In this document: positions 17,070 to 26,043 of the stretch, in pieces
How the letters are laid out: each line of letters opens with the position of its first letter
Position numbering within the stretch: position 1 is the first letter of the stretch
Assembly: GCA_963709355.1 (NCBI GenBank)
Contig: CAVPVY010000005.1
Coordinates: forward strand, 682,001 to 746,000
DNA: 64,000 nucleotides
DNA from: PLOWO2-12-38-17 sp963709355
Lineage (GTDB): Bacteria > Planctomycetota > Brocadiia > Brocadiales > Brocadiaceae
Reading direction: 5' to 3'
Translations under genes and position numbers: made by a program
Notes under the pieces: generated by a model
Seen by the model: only the letters and a program-made list of their open reading frames with translations
Told to the model about the DNA's origin: nothing
Databases searched by the model: none

Positions 17070-19064
17070 ATGAAAGAACGACAAGGCCAAATAATTCTAC
17101 TACTCATCGCTTTTTTTGTACCAATTTTCATTGCATCATTGATTCGCTTATGGGATCTTGACCTCAGACCTCTTCATTCGGACGAGGGGGTAAATAGTTT
17201 TTTCTTGTTGAATTTATATAATAATAATTATTACCACTACGATCCTTCCAATTATCACGGTCCGTTCCTTTATTACATCGGATTAATTCCTTTTTATATT
17301 CTAGGTATCTCAGATTTTTCATTCAGGCTTATGCCTATACTGTTCGGTATTATTGTAGTTGCATTGTTGTATCCTTTACGGAGAAGGATTGGCAAAATGG
17401 GCTTACTGACAACCGGATTGCTTATTGCCATTTCTCCATCCATTTCATTCTTCTCAAGGGACACCATCCATGAAATATATTTAATCTTCTTTTCACTGGC
17501 AATAATTGTCTCATTCTTTCTTTATTCAGAAACAAGGAAATCAAGGTACATTTATTTTGCAGTCGCAAGCATCGCATTTGTGATTACGATAAAAGAAACA
17601 TATATAATCACATTTGCAGTTTTTGCACTGTCTTTGGTTATTGCGTATTGTTTTGAAGTAGGATTCTCTTCTAAAGGTACACGGTATGCAAGGTTTAAGA
17701 ATATCTTTACCACATTTGCAAGCGAATGCAAGAAACACAAATATGCTGTTGGCATAAGCGTAGGGATGTTCTTTTTAATCAATTTCCTGTTTTATTCTTC
17801 TTTTTTTACCTATTACGAGGGTGTAAATGGGATATTGAGGACTTTAAAGATATGGTCAAAGACTGGGATGAATACCGGCGGACACGCCAAGCCGTTTATT
17901 TATTATTTTAAGGTGATGTACAGGTATGAGATGCCCGTGCTTGTGATGGGGATTGCTGGATTTTTTTACGCATTCAGGCAGAGAAATAAATTTACCATCT
18001 TCATGGCGTTCTGGACAATCCTTATTTACTTTACATATTCCCTTGTTCGTTACAAAACACCATGGTTGATAATCAACATATTATTGCCTCTTTCTATTAT
18101 GGGGGGTATTTTTATAAATGGGATGTATAGGGTTATAAAGAAAAGATGGCATTATGCCGTCTTTTACCCAATATACGTGTGTGTTATTGGGTTTTTATGT
18201 TACCATGCAATTAAACTGAATTTTATAAATTATGATGACGAGCGATGTCAGCTTGTTTATGTCCAGACCAAGCGTGATATTTATAATTTATTGGATAGAT
18301 TGAAATCTTTATCAGATGTGGGCGGAAAGGAACTGGATATCAATATAGTCTCAAAAGAATATTGGCCTCTGCCATGGTATTTTAGAGAATACAAAAATGC
18401 ACATTTCTGGGGGAAGATGATTGATAACCCCAATGCGCCTGTGATTATAGTAGACAAGAGCGGTGAGGATGAATTAAAGAAAAAAATGAAGGGAGATTAT
18501 AAGAAGGAAAGGTTTATTCTTCGCCCCGGTGTATGGCTTAATGTCTATGTACAAAGAGACTTGTATGAAGGCGTTTTTGGTAAGGAGTCAGCATCAAAAA
18601 CAAGTGTCCAGCCGATGGCAAAGGTGACAAGTGACGGACTTGAACAGGGTCTAGTAGGGAGTTTCTTTCATAATGTTGAATGTACGGGAAAGCCTTTTTT
18701 AACAAAGGTAGAAAATAGGTATATTTCTTTTACATATAACGACGAGACAAAGAAACCATACAGATCTCCATTCGGTATTAAATGGGAAGGATATCTATCT
18801 GTTGAGAAAAAAGGATTATATAAGTTTGCAACAAAATCTGACGATGGTTCTTTTGTTTATATTGATGGGAACATGGTTGTTGACAACGGCGACCTCCATG
18901 CAATGAGATATATATCGAGCGTTGTATTTCTTAATGAGGGATTCCATCATGTCCGTGTGGAGTATTTTGACGCAGGGGGCGGGGCGGCTATGGAGTTCTT
19001 ATGGACGCCGCCGGGTGGGACTGAAACGCTTGTTCCAGCGAATGTACTTTTTCACAATAAATAA
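17070..19064 (+). CDS. Agl23-like membrane glycosyltransferase with C-terminal PA14 domain
   Basis: A 664-residue protein. Residues 1-385 hold about ten membrane helices and match the family named flippase activity-associated protein Agl23 (TIGR03663): LRPLHSDEGVNSFF at the first outer loop, NYHGPFLYYIGLIPFYILG, and ISPSISFFSRDTIHEIYL. The acidic pair in the first loop is the usual metal and donor site of GT-C enzymes. Residues 535-660 are a PA14 domain (GIKWEGYLSVEKKGLYKFAT, SDDGSFVYIDGNMVVDNGD, YFDAGGGAAMEFLWTPPGG) similar to the one in the upstream transferase although the membrane parts differ. That suggests domain sharing. It probably transfers sugars from a lipid donor at the outer face. 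Confidence 0.85.
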   Translation: MKERQGQIILLLIAFFVPIFIASLIRLWDLDLRPLHSDEGVNSFFLLNLYNNNYYHYDPSNYHGPFLYYIGLIPFYILGISDFSFRLMPILFGIIVVALLYPLRRRIGKMGLLTTGLLIAISPSISFFSRDTIHEIYLIFFSLAIIVSFFLYSETRKSRYIYFAVASIAFVITIKETYIITFAVFALSLVIAYCFEVGFSSKGTRYARFKNIFTTFASECKKHKYAVGISVGMFFLINFLFYSSFFTYYEGVNGILRTLKIWSKTGMNTGGHAKPFIYYFKVMYRYEMPVLVMGIAGFFYAFRQRNKFTIFMAFWTILIYFTYSLVRYKTPWLIINILLPLSIMGGIFINGMYRVIKKRWHYAVFYPIYVCVIGFLCYHAIKLNFINYDDERCQLVYVQTKRDIYNLLDRLKSLSDVGGKELDINIVSKEYWPLPWYFREYKNAHFWGKMIDNPNAPVIIVDKSGEDELKKKMKGDYKKERFILRPGVWLNVYVQRDLYEGVFGKESASKTSVQPMAKVTSDGLEQGLVGSFFHNVECTGKPFLTKVENRYISFTYNDETKKPYRSPFGIKWEGYLSVEKKGLYKFATKSDDGSFVYIDGNMVVDNGDLHAMRYISSVVFLNEGFHHVRVEYFDAGGGAAMEFLWTPPGGTETLVPANVLFHNK

Positions 19065-19393
19065 AGTGTATCCAGAAGATAGGGTGTTTCTCGCTCCCTC
19101 TATGGGAAAGGATTGGAGAGGGCGGGCTATTGCTCAAATTTATCTTTTTTTTGTGGTGTCCGGAGTTTCCTATGTTCACATCTAAATTACATTTCGCCCC
19201 GCTTTTTCATAGATGACATTGAATAATCGTCATTCTGAGCCAAAGCCCTGCGTAAAACGAAAGGTCAGCGAAGAATCTGTTATTGTGTCCATGTAACCAA
19301 AGTATAAGGATTTTACCAAATATATATCTCAAAAGACTAAACTACTACGAATAATTTAGCTAATTATGTGTACCATTTTTAGGAATTAGAAAT
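19065..19393. other. Intergenic region with degenerate dispersed-repeat sequence
   Basis: Two repeat-like pieces are visible. CCCTCT and AGAGGG near 19098-19123 can form a hairpin. Around 19229-19279 is sequence of the type CATTCTGAGC ... AGCGAAGAATCTG, a pattern found as scattered repeats in many bacterial genomes. The 13-mer AGCGAAGAATCTG (19267-19279) recurs at 54080-54092. No gene is visible. Confidence 0.4.
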
Positions 19394-20122
19394 TTATTTA
19401 TAACATCCCTTAAAATCTTTAATCTTGATGTTTAACAGGTCTTTAAACATCTGGATAGAGTGTTTTACTGGGTTGACCTTGCTCAGTGTAGAATTTCTCC
19501 ACCTTATAGGTATTTCCTTTATCTTATAGTTGAATTTCCTCGATAAATAAAGGGCTTCGACATCAAATGAAAAACCATTTATTTTACATCTGCCGAAAAC
19601 TTTTTGAACAACCTCTCTTTTAAATCCTTTAAATCCGCATTGTGTGTCTATAATTCCATTAAGCAACATCATGTTTACCATAAAATTGAATATCTTCCCC
19701 ATCTTCTCCCTGTACCATGGTTGATGAACAAGAATAACTGAGCCGGGCAGGCTTCTTGAACCAATGACTACGTCATAGCTGTTTATGAGATATGGCAGAC
19801 ATTTTTCCAATTCTTCTATGGGTGTGGAGAGGTCTGCATCGGTGAAAAAGACATATTCACCTTTTGCAGACAACATCCCATTTCTGACTGTACAACCTTT
19901 GCCCATGTTTTGTCCGTTTGTCAGAACAACGATATGTCCATTGGAATTTGCAAAGTCTCTGGCTATCTGCAAGGTGTTGTCGGTAGAGCCGTCGTCTACC
20001 ACAATAACTTCATATGGGTAATTTTGTCTTGATAAATATTTGCAAATCTGATCGAGAGTAGACAGCAGTCTTTTTTCTTCATTATAAGCAGGTATTACTA
20101 TTGAAAGAAAACAGTCTTCCAT
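19394..20122 (-). CDS. Family 2 glycosyltransferase, dolichyl-phosphate-glucose synthase-like
   Basis: A 242-residue GT-A fold enzyme. It has the donor-binding start LSIVIPAYNEEKRL, the VVDDGSTDNT motif, FFTDADLSTPIEELE with the metal-binding DAD, and the family-specific DTQCGFKGFKREV. This pattern matches transferases that load a sugar onto polyprenyl phosphate, which would supply lipid-linked sugar for the GT-C membrane transferases encoded nearby. It starts 6 bases after the stop of gspF on the same strand, so it is the last gene of the secretion operon. No membrane helix is seen, so it is likely a peripheral cytoplasmic enzyme. Confidence 0.88.
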   Translation of the reverse strand: MEDCFLSIVIPAYNEEKRLLSTLDQICKYLSRQNYPYEVIVVDDGSTDNTLQIARDFANSNGHIVVLTNGQNMGKGCTVRNGMLSAKGEYVFFTDADLSTPIEELEKCLPYLINSYDVVIGSRSLPGSVILVHQPWYREKMGKIFNFMVNMMLLNGIIDTQCGFKGFKREVVQKVFGRCKINGFSFDVEALYLSRKFNYKIKEIPIRWRNSTLSKVNPVKHSIQMFKDLLNIKIKDFKGCYK

Positions 20123-20128
20123 CTTTCG

Positions 20129-21328
20129 TCAGAACCTCATGTCGTTCACACTGAGGATTGCCGTTAACATGGAGATTACGATTACACCAATGACTGCGCC
20201 CATAAGTAAAATAAGTACCGGTTCTACCATTGTTACAAGTCTCTTTGTCCTTTGCTCAATATCTGTGTCGAAATTATCCGCAACTTTAAGCAACATCTTG
20301 TCTAAATTTCCAGTTTCTTCTCCCACTTTTAACAGGTGGGCCGCTATTTCTGGCAAAAACCCCATCTGTGCAAGCGACACTGTAAGTCCCGCGCCTTCTT
20401 TTACGTTTGCCTTTACAGTAATAAGGATATTTGCAAGATGTTGATTGGACAGCACGTCTTTTACAATATCCATTGATTTGAGTAATGGCACGCCGTTTTC
20501 CAGTAGTGTGCCAAGGGTTCGGGCAAATCTGGATATTTGTATTTTCCATAAAAGATTACCAACTACAGGTAGTTTTAACTTCCTCTGATCAATATTTATT
20601 GATGTTTTTTTATCTTTTCTTGCCCTTTTATATAAAAAAAATATAGCAAAGGCGGCGATAAACAATATCCAGCCGTATTTAATGGAGTATTGGCTCAAGC
20701 CCATGAGTATAGTTGTAGTAAAAGGCAAAGAGATGCCCATTCCCTCAAAGATCTGAGAAAATTTTGGGATTACGTAAACAATCAGGGCTCCCACCGACAT
20801 TACACCGGTACTGCTCAGCAACAGTGGATAAATCATTGCTGAGATAATTTCACCTCTTATTTTCTGCAATTTTTCCTGAAACATACCCAGTCTTTTTAAT
20901 ACTTGAGGTAATACGCCACCCTCTTCTCCAGCGCGTACCATGTTAATATAAACGCTGGAAAACAATTTCGCATGGCTGTTAAGCGCTTCCGCAAGAGACT
21001 TTCCAGATTTAATTCCGTTTAGTAAATTTTCTACAATAGGTCTAATTTTAATATCGTGACAGGATAATAGAATTGCAAGGCTTTTGTCTATTGGAATGCC
21101 ACCTTCAAGCAATGTTGCCAGTTCCTGAGTGAAAGGTAAAATGGCTTTTTTGTTTGTGCGTCTGCTGAGAAATCCTAACTTTTTATCTTTTGTTGTTTGT
21201 TGGACACTTAAAATAACGTGTCCTGTCTTTCTCAATTCGGTGATTAACTCTATTTTAGTGGGAGCCTCTTTTTCGCCTTCTATAATACCACTGGATGTTG
21301 AAAGTAGTTTATATTTGAATGTACTCAT
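20129..21328 (-). CDS. gspF: Type II secretion inner-membrane platform protein GspF
   Basis: A 399-residue polytopic protein that forms the inner-membrane core of the pseudopilus assembly machine. It has two GspF/PilC repeats: one from about residue 65 (LPFTQELATLLEGGIPIDKSL, MVRAGEEGGVLPQVLKRL) and one from about 265 (ISRFARTLGTLLENGVPLLKSM, LKVGEETGNLDKMLLKVAD). Hydrophobic helices fall near 165-190, 215-230 and 370-390. Its ATPase partner GspE is not in this window. It follows the GspC-like gene after 6 bases, so it is in the same operon. Confidence 0.95.
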   Translation of the reverse strand: MSTFKYKLLSTSSGIIEGEKEAPTKIELITELRKTGHVILSVQQTTKDKKLGFLSRRTNKKAILPFTQELATLLEGGIPIDKSLAILLSCHDIKIRPIVENLLNGIKSGKSLAEALNSHAKLFSSVYINMVRAGEEGGVLPQVLKRLGMFQEKLQKIRGEIISAMIYPLLLSSTGVMSVGALIVYVIPKFSQIFEGMGISLPFTTTILMGLSQYSIKYGWILFIAAFAIFFLYKRARKDKKTSINIDQRKLKLPVVGNLLWKIQISRFARTLGTLLENGVPLLKSMDIVKDVLSNQHLANILITVKANVKEGAGLTVSLAQMGFLPEIAAHLLKVGEETGNLDKMLLKVADNFDTDIEQRTKRLVTMVEPVLILLMGAVIGVIVISMLTAILSVNDMRF

Positions 21329-21334
21329 AAATGA

Positions 21335-21958
21335 TTATTTTTTAATATTAGACCTCATTGCAATAATTTGTTCTTCACCGTACCAGTCGAGTATTATCTG
21401 GTCGGGCTCTATATTTTTTACCTTGTATCCAACAACGTCTTCGCCCTCTTCAATGAATATAAATTGACTCTTATCTTTTGATGTATCTGGATTTTCTATT
21501 AATGCTTTTTTGATGCCTCCGATAATCATTATACCCCTTAGGTTAATTTTCTTTGGCGGTTCTTTAGGTTTTTGTTCATCCGCAGGTTTTGGTGGTGATG
21601 GCAGTTCTTCTTTGGCAGTTTTTGTTTCAGCAGAGGCTTGCGGGACCCATGCTGTTCGTGCTGGTGAAAACGGGTTACTTAAGTGTATTGGTTCATATTG
21701 ATCTATTGATTTTGCATCTTTTGCAAGCAAGGTTAATAGATTATTATTTATTGAAATATTTTTTACATGTTTCTCCCTCTTTACAGCGCTTTCAGGTGGA
21801 AAATAGATTAATAGAACACAAATAATTACAAGCGCAGATGTGCCTATTAGCAAAACAAGGTTTATTATCGGCAAATAGTGTTTCCATTGTTTTAACTTCT
21901 TACTAAAGAAGTTCGTAACGTGCTGTAAAGATTTTAAATTAATATTTGCCGATTTCAT
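21335..21958 (-). CDS. GspC-like type II secretion protein
   Basis: A 207-residue bitopic protein: a cytoplasmic head, one membrane helix (about residues 31-52, LPIINLVLLIGTSALVIICV), a proline-rich linker (LPSPPKPADEQKPKEPPKK), and a C-terminal beta-rich domain beginning LRGIMIIGGIKKALIENP. The last part fits the homology region of GspC that contacts the N0 domain of the secretin. There is no PDZ domain, so it is a short variant, and a PilP-like role is an alternative. Position between GspM-like and GspF genes supports a link between secretin and platform. Confidence 0.7.
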   Translation of the reverse strand: MKSANINLKSLQHVTNFFSKKLKQWKHYLPIINLVLLIGTSALVIICVLLIYFPPESAVKREKHVKNISINNNLLTLLAKDAKSIDQYEPIHLSNPFSPARTAWVPQASAETKTAKEELPSPPKPADEQKPKEPPKKINLRGIMIIGGIKKALIENPDTSKDKSQFIFIEEGEDVVGYKVKNIEPDQIILDWYGEEQIIAMRSNIKK

Positions 21959-21962
21959 TTGT

Positions 21963-22565
21963 TTATGTTTTCTTTTCTATTGATGCAATGGCTGTAAGGG
22001 TGGAAGAAACTGTAGCCCCTTTTATAACATTTAAACCAGATGTCTTGATTTTCAGGCTATCTATAAAAAGTAATTTATCACTATTGTATTCAATATCATA
22101 TAAGAAATTCTCTAATTTTTGTGAACTATCTATTTCGTTTATGTCAATGCTAATTGACAGTGCAATTAAATAGGGTTGTTTATTGATTATCTCTTTTTTT
22201 GAGGCAGTGCTTCTGGAAACTACCAGACCATTTTTTGCGGCTATATTATTTATCATTTCCTGTAATTTTGCTGATGCAAGGTCTTCGGTTTCTTCTGATA
22301 TAAAATTTTCCTGTATTTTCGTATAATATTGTTCAAGTTCGTTTAATTTTGCCTCATATTGTTTCTTGTTATCAATATATGAATAATATCTTTTCAATAG
22401 TTTTTTTTGGGTTTCTAACCGTTCTTTTGTTTCATTTATTGATTTTATGAAGGGCGTAATCACAACTTTATCTATGCTTAAATAAGACATGACGATTAAG
22501 GCAATAACCAATAAAGCTTTTTCTCTTGCCTTCATTTTTCTGAATTTTTCCAGATATTTCGCCAT
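21963..22565 (-). CDS. GspM/PilO-like type II secretion protein
   Basis: A 200-residue bitopic protein with a short cytoplasmic head, one membrane helix (residues 15-32, ALLVIALIVMSYLSIDKVV), a long coiled coil (about 38-95, INETKERLETQKKLLKRYYS) and a ferredoxin-like periplasmic domain. This is the plan of GspM and PilO, which stabilise GspL/PilN and help assemble the platform. It is followed by the GspC-like gene 4 bases downstream and preceded by the GspL-like gene by 2 bases. The sequence itself is poorly conserved, so the name rests on architecture and position. Confidence 0.75.
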   Translation of the reverse strand: MAKYLEKFRKMKAREKALLVIALIVMSYLSIDKVVITPFIKSINETKERLETQKKLLKRYYSYIDNKKQYEAKLNELEQYYTKIQENFISEETEDLASAKLQEMINNIAAKNGLVVSRSTASKKEIINKQPYLIALSISIDINEIDSSQKLENFLYDIEYNSDKLLFIDSLKIKTSGLNVIKGATVSSTLTAIASIEKKT

Positions 22566-22567
22566 AT

Positions 22568-23830
22568 TTATTGATTTTCTACATTTCCTTTGATTCTGAA
22601 TTTGTCCCTACCATTCTGTGTTTTTGTAACTGGAGAAGTAAGGCCGACACCAGCAAATAGTTGTGAGTTCTCCAAGACAGGCACTAAATTGGTAGATGAT
22701 GTTGCGTCACCTTCTATTTCAAAGGTGTTACTCGCAATGTAAGTGGACTTTATCCATGCATCGCTTGGCAGCGTCTTTGCGAATTCCAGAATTATGTCAA
22801 TTCTGGGCATATATTCTCTTCTTACTTCATTAACATTGGAAATCGTTTCCTCAAGTATTGTTATTCGCTCCTGGATTTTTTCAACGGTTGCTACATCCTT
22901 TTTATTTGTTTTGATTTGTGTGTTTAATTTTTTTAATACTGCCAGATTGTTTATATTCTGTATGTAAGGTATAAGAAATGAGAAAAATATCAAAAAACTT
23001 ATAAGAAAGCACATTGTGGTAATTTGAGGATTCAGCCTTTTCTTGGGGTGCATAACAAGACTTAGATTACATGAATAGTTTGACAGCCCATATAGTCCGG
23101 CGCCGTATGACTCAGAGGTTTCGTCTAATAATTGTGAAGGAATTGAACACTCGAGAGGTAGTATATTATTGTCTAGGTTTGATAATAATATTTCTGCCGG
23201 TGGGTTTGTTTTAATTTTGCTGTTTAATTCGTCTTCTGTTTTTATTATTGAGGACAAGACCAAGTTGTTCTTTTCAAATAAGTTGTAACTGTAATTTTTA
23301 AGGTTTTTGCTAATCAGCGCAACAATACCTTCCTTTTCTTCGACAATAGGGATAAAGGCAAAAGGTGAAATGATAACCCTTGACGGTATGATTTCTAAAG
23401 CCTGTAGTCTTGATAAAACATTATCCAGTTCAGTCTTTCTAACGGCCACTATAATAATCTTAGTTTCCTGTATGTTATACGATATTGTTTGAATATCGAA
23501 ATATACATCTTCATTGCTGAAAGGAATAAAGCTATCCAGTTGGTATGTGAGAGCTTCTTTTAATTCTTTTAAATTTGAATACGGACAGTCTATTTCTCTG
23601 ATAATAGCAAGCTCTCTTGGAACTGAAAGTATAATTTCATCAATAGATTCTTTTTGAGGTAATGATGGCTGTAGTTGTTGGGTGTCCTTAATCATAAAAT
23701 CCTTTACTTTGATTGTCTCATGGGAGCATCTTGCAAGTATTTTACAAAGGGTAGTTATTATGAGGTCATTTCCACTAATGGACAAACCCATAGCTCTTTG
23801 TGTAAAAATGCCAGAGAAAGGTATTTTCAT
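22568..23830 (-). CDS. GspL-like protein (PilM-type cytoplasmic domain fused to PilN-type membrane domain)
   Basis: A 420-residue protein. Residues 1-250 resemble the actin-like PilM/GspL cytoplasmic domain (DEIILSVPRELAIIREIDCP, AFIPIVEEKEGIVALIS), which recruits the assembly ATPase. A single membrane helix lies near 275-295 (MCFLISFLIFFSFLIPYI), followed by a coiled coil and a periplasmic ferredoxin-like domain as in PilN or GspL. Pseudopilus systems need this subunit to couple the cytoplasmic motor to the periplasmic part. It sits between gspK and the GspM-like gene with gaps of 17 and 2 bases. Confidence 0.8.
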   Translation of the reverse strand: MKIPFSGIFTQRAMGLSISGNDLIITTLCKILARCSHETIKVKDFMIKDTQQLQPSLPQKESIDEIILSVPRELAIIREIDCPYSNLKELKEALTYQLDSFIPFSNEDVYFDIQTISYNIQETKIIIVAVRKTELDNVLSRLQALEIIPSRVIISPFAFIPIVEEKEGIVALISKNLKNYSYNLFEKNNLVLSSIIKTEDELNSKIKTNPPAEILLSNLDNNILPLECSIPSQLLDETSESYGAGLYGLSNYSCNLSLVMHPKKRLNPQITTMCFLISFLIFFSFLIPYIQNINNLAVLKKLNTQIKTNKKDVATVEKIQERITILEETISNVNEVRREYMPRIDIILEFAKTLPSDAWIKSTYIASNTFEIEGDATSSTNLVPVLENSQLFAGVGLTSPVTKTQNGRDKFRIKGNVENQ

Positions 23831-23847
23831 ATAAAATATTTTAAATA

Positions 23848-24912
23848 TTATTCTGGATAAGCTGCAATTATACTACAAGAACCAGCGCCTTTTTGAACTA
23901 TTAACTTATAGGAATTTTTAACTTTCTCAAAGGTAGAAATTGAATTAATTGTTACAAAATTTGAATTATCAAGTGTCAATAGTTCCATAGTCTTTTGTAA
24001 TTCTTCACCAATAATACCGTAAGGACCAAATATTTCTTCTAAGTCTACGATGCTCTTAATTTCCCCATTTTTCTTCCTGAATTCAATAATTGCATCTGCA
24101 ATATCCGGGGTTATTATTGGTACATAAAGAAGTACTTCTTTATGCGCAAGATTAACATTAATTTTGCCCGAGCCATAAATTGTCAGATATTCGCGAAGCA
24201 ATTCGAATATATCTGGTGTAACCCCTCTGATTAAAGTTAATTCTTCTATTGTTTCAAAAGGTCCATTTTTTGGTTCGTATGGTTCGAGCAGGGTAGCGTA
24301 AAAATCTTTTTCTGCACCATTGACATGGTGCAAGTCATCTTCATCAAACCAGTCTAGTATGGAATCTGTTATTATTTCAGCTGTATGCTCTTTAATCTTA
24401 AACGAAATAAGGAATTTAATAAAATTAGCTCTCGTTTCATCCGTTATTTTATTTATATTTATTTTAGCGCTTTCATCGCTGATGAATACATGGCAATCTC
24501 TATCGCCTATCTGGACATTGTAAGGTTTATTACTGGGCGTCCATGTTTTACCTTTAGTTCTTATGGCGTATTCGTCTTCTTGTTTAGTTGTTTTTTTGTA
24601 TCTGCCACTTTTTGTTTCTTTTTCCAAGGTTTGTTGTTTTTCAGGCTGTATCATCATTTGTGTGGCATAAACGCATGCCCCGCGCGCGGCATATATGTTT
24701 TTTAGCCGCTCGCTGGAAGTAATTTCTGCTTTTATAGCAATACTAGTATTGCGCGTTAAACTTAAGGCGACAAACCCAAAAATTACTATTGCCCATAGGC
24801 TAAAAATGAGTACATAGCCATGACAGGAGACACCAACTCTTGTTCCTTCCCATTTTTTGATACAGTAAATTTTATAGCTCTTGGGGTTTTCCCGTCCAGT
24901 TCCTCTTTCCAT
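23848..24912 (-). CDS. gspK: Minor pseudopilin GspK
   Basis: Caps the tip of the type II pseudopilus together with GspI and GspJ. Residues 33-55 (VLIFSLWAIVIFGFVALSLT) form the N-terminal pseudopilin helix, and the body has the family regions DESAKININKITDETRANFI, ILDWFDEDDLHHVNGAEKDFY and a DNA-helix-hairpin-like GKINVNLAHKEVL. The start at 24912 gives a 127-base overlap with gspJ. No ATG, GTG or TTG lies in this frame closer to the helix, so the long overlap may be real, or a rare start is used. The overlap suggests coupled translation. Confidence 0.85.
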   Translation of the reverse strand: MERGTGRENPKSYKIYCIKKWEGTRVGVSCHGYVLIFSLWAIVIFGFVALSLTRNTSIAIKAEITSSERLKNIYAARGACVYATQMMIQPEKQQTLEKETKSGRYKKTTKQEDEYAIRTKGKTWTPSNKPYNVQIGDRDCHVFISDESAKININKITDETRANFIKFLISFKIKEHTAEIITDSILDWFDEDDLHHVNGAEKDFYATLLEPYEPKNGPFETIEELTLIRGVTPDIFELLREYLTIYGSGKINVNLAHKEVLLYVPIITPDIADAIIEFRKKNGEIKSIVDLEEIFGPYGIIGEELQKTMELLTLDNSNFVTINSISTFEKVKNSYKLIVQKGAGSCSIIAAYPE

Positions 24913-25598
24913 TTTAGATTAGTACCTTCTATAACATCGGTATTTAATTCTAGTAAATTAGTATTATTTTCGATATCAGGTTGTTCATTTATATCTTTTT
25001 TTATATTAATAAGATAAGAAAATGAAATCATGCTGCAATCTTTTAGGAAAACCGTGGAGTTACTTTCATATGTAATAATTTTGTAGTCTGAGTCTTCCGA
25101 TAACTTGATTAATATACTTGGATTGAGTGTGTTTTCTGTGTAAGTTAAGTCCCAAAGGCCATTTTCATTTATTCTGGCTTTATAATTAGCTATTATTAAT
25201 CCCTGACCATAGCGTTTTTTTAAGGACAGTGGTGTTATAAAAGTTAGTGAGTCTTTTTTTCCTGTAAAATAAATAGTTTTCTTCTTTTTAATTGTTTCAA
25301 CAATTATTTGATCTTTCTTTGTTGGTATTTTCTGGATGCGTAAAGAAGAGACCTGTTGCCAGAAGAAGTCAAATGCAGCCTTTTCTTTCGTTGAATTATT
25401 AAACCAGACCTCATCCTTTTCCATAGAAAATAGCCCCATTCTTATTGCATAAGCACCAGACATAATTAAGATAGTTCCAATAAAGATTGCTATAAGCAGT
25501 TCAAATAATGTAAATCCATATTTATCTCTTGTATTTGGATAATTTATATGATAGGGGGAGCACCTCTTATTCTGTTTTAGTAGTTTGGTTTTCAGCAT
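24786..25598 (-). CDS. gspJ: Minor pseudopilin GspJ
   Basis: A 270-residue tip pseudopilin. The prepilin peptidase site is KYG|FTLFELLIAIFIG, with Glu at position 5 of the mature chain, and is followed by a hydrophobic helix. The signal leader is long (28 residues). The C-terminal region is a beta-rich domain with the SPVMAMYS-like end typical of GspJ. Its start overlaps gspI by 32 bases and its end overlaps gspK by 127 bases. Needs a prepilin peptidase encoded elsewhere. Confidence 0.85.
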   Translation of the reverse strand: MLKTKLLKQNKRCSPYHINYPNTRDKYGFTLFELLIAIFIGTILIMSGAYAIRMGLFSMEKDEVWFNNSTKEKAAFDFFWQQVSSLRIQKIPTKKDQIIVETIKKKKTIYFTGKKDSLTFITPLSLKKRYGQGLIIANYKARINENGLWDLTYTENTLNPSILIKLSEDSDYKIITYESNSTVFLKDCSMISFSYLINIKKDINEQPDIENNTNLLELNTDVIEGTNLKWKEELDGKTPRAIKFTVSKNGKEQELVSPVMAMYSFLAYGQ

Positions 25599-26043
25599 TT
25601 TCAGTTTCTTTTTCTATAAAGAAAAATAGCGTTTCTATTTTTATTCCTTCCACTTGTGTAGTTAGCAATTTAGTTCCCTGCGGTGGCAGATACGGATTGT
25701 CCATAGCATCTTCTTCGTTCGTTAAATTAACAGTGCTCTTTTTCACGGCTTCTTTATATTTATCAATTTGTAAAACTTGCCATTTAATGCCGTCAGAGGT
25801 TGTATTCCCAAAAGATTCTTTCTCGTTCAGCTTTTCATAGTCTTTACCAAGTATTCCTAATATTGCCTCTTCTGTCTTTGTTCTTGCAAGGAGCAATAGT
25901 CTTGAATGGTCGTCAATCTTTCCTCTTAATTTTGAAGAATTTCCTATCAGACTGAAAAATATACTTATAGAAATACCAACTATTGCCAGGGCAACCATAA
26001 CCTCGAGTATGGTAAAACCAGAATGGGTCTTAATATTTTTCAA
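25567..26043 (-). CDS. gspI: Minor pseudopilin GspI
   Basis: A 158-residue pseudopilin with a short leader and the cleavage site SG|FTILEVMVALAIVGISI, including the conserved Glu 5. The body is short and beta-rich, as expected for GspI, which starts tip-complex assembly with GspJ and GspK. It overlaps the end of gspD by 14 bases and gspJ by 32 bases, which is tight operon packing. GspH and a canonical GspG are not in the operon. Confidence 0.8.
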   Translation of the reverse strand: MKNIKTHSGFTILEVMVALAIVGISISIFFSLIGNSSKLRGKIDDHSRLLLLARTKTEEAILGILGKDYEKLNEKESFGNTTSDGIKWQVLQIDKYKEAVKKSTVNLTNEEDAMDNPYLPPQGTKLLTTQVEGIKIETLFFFIEKETENAENQTTKTE

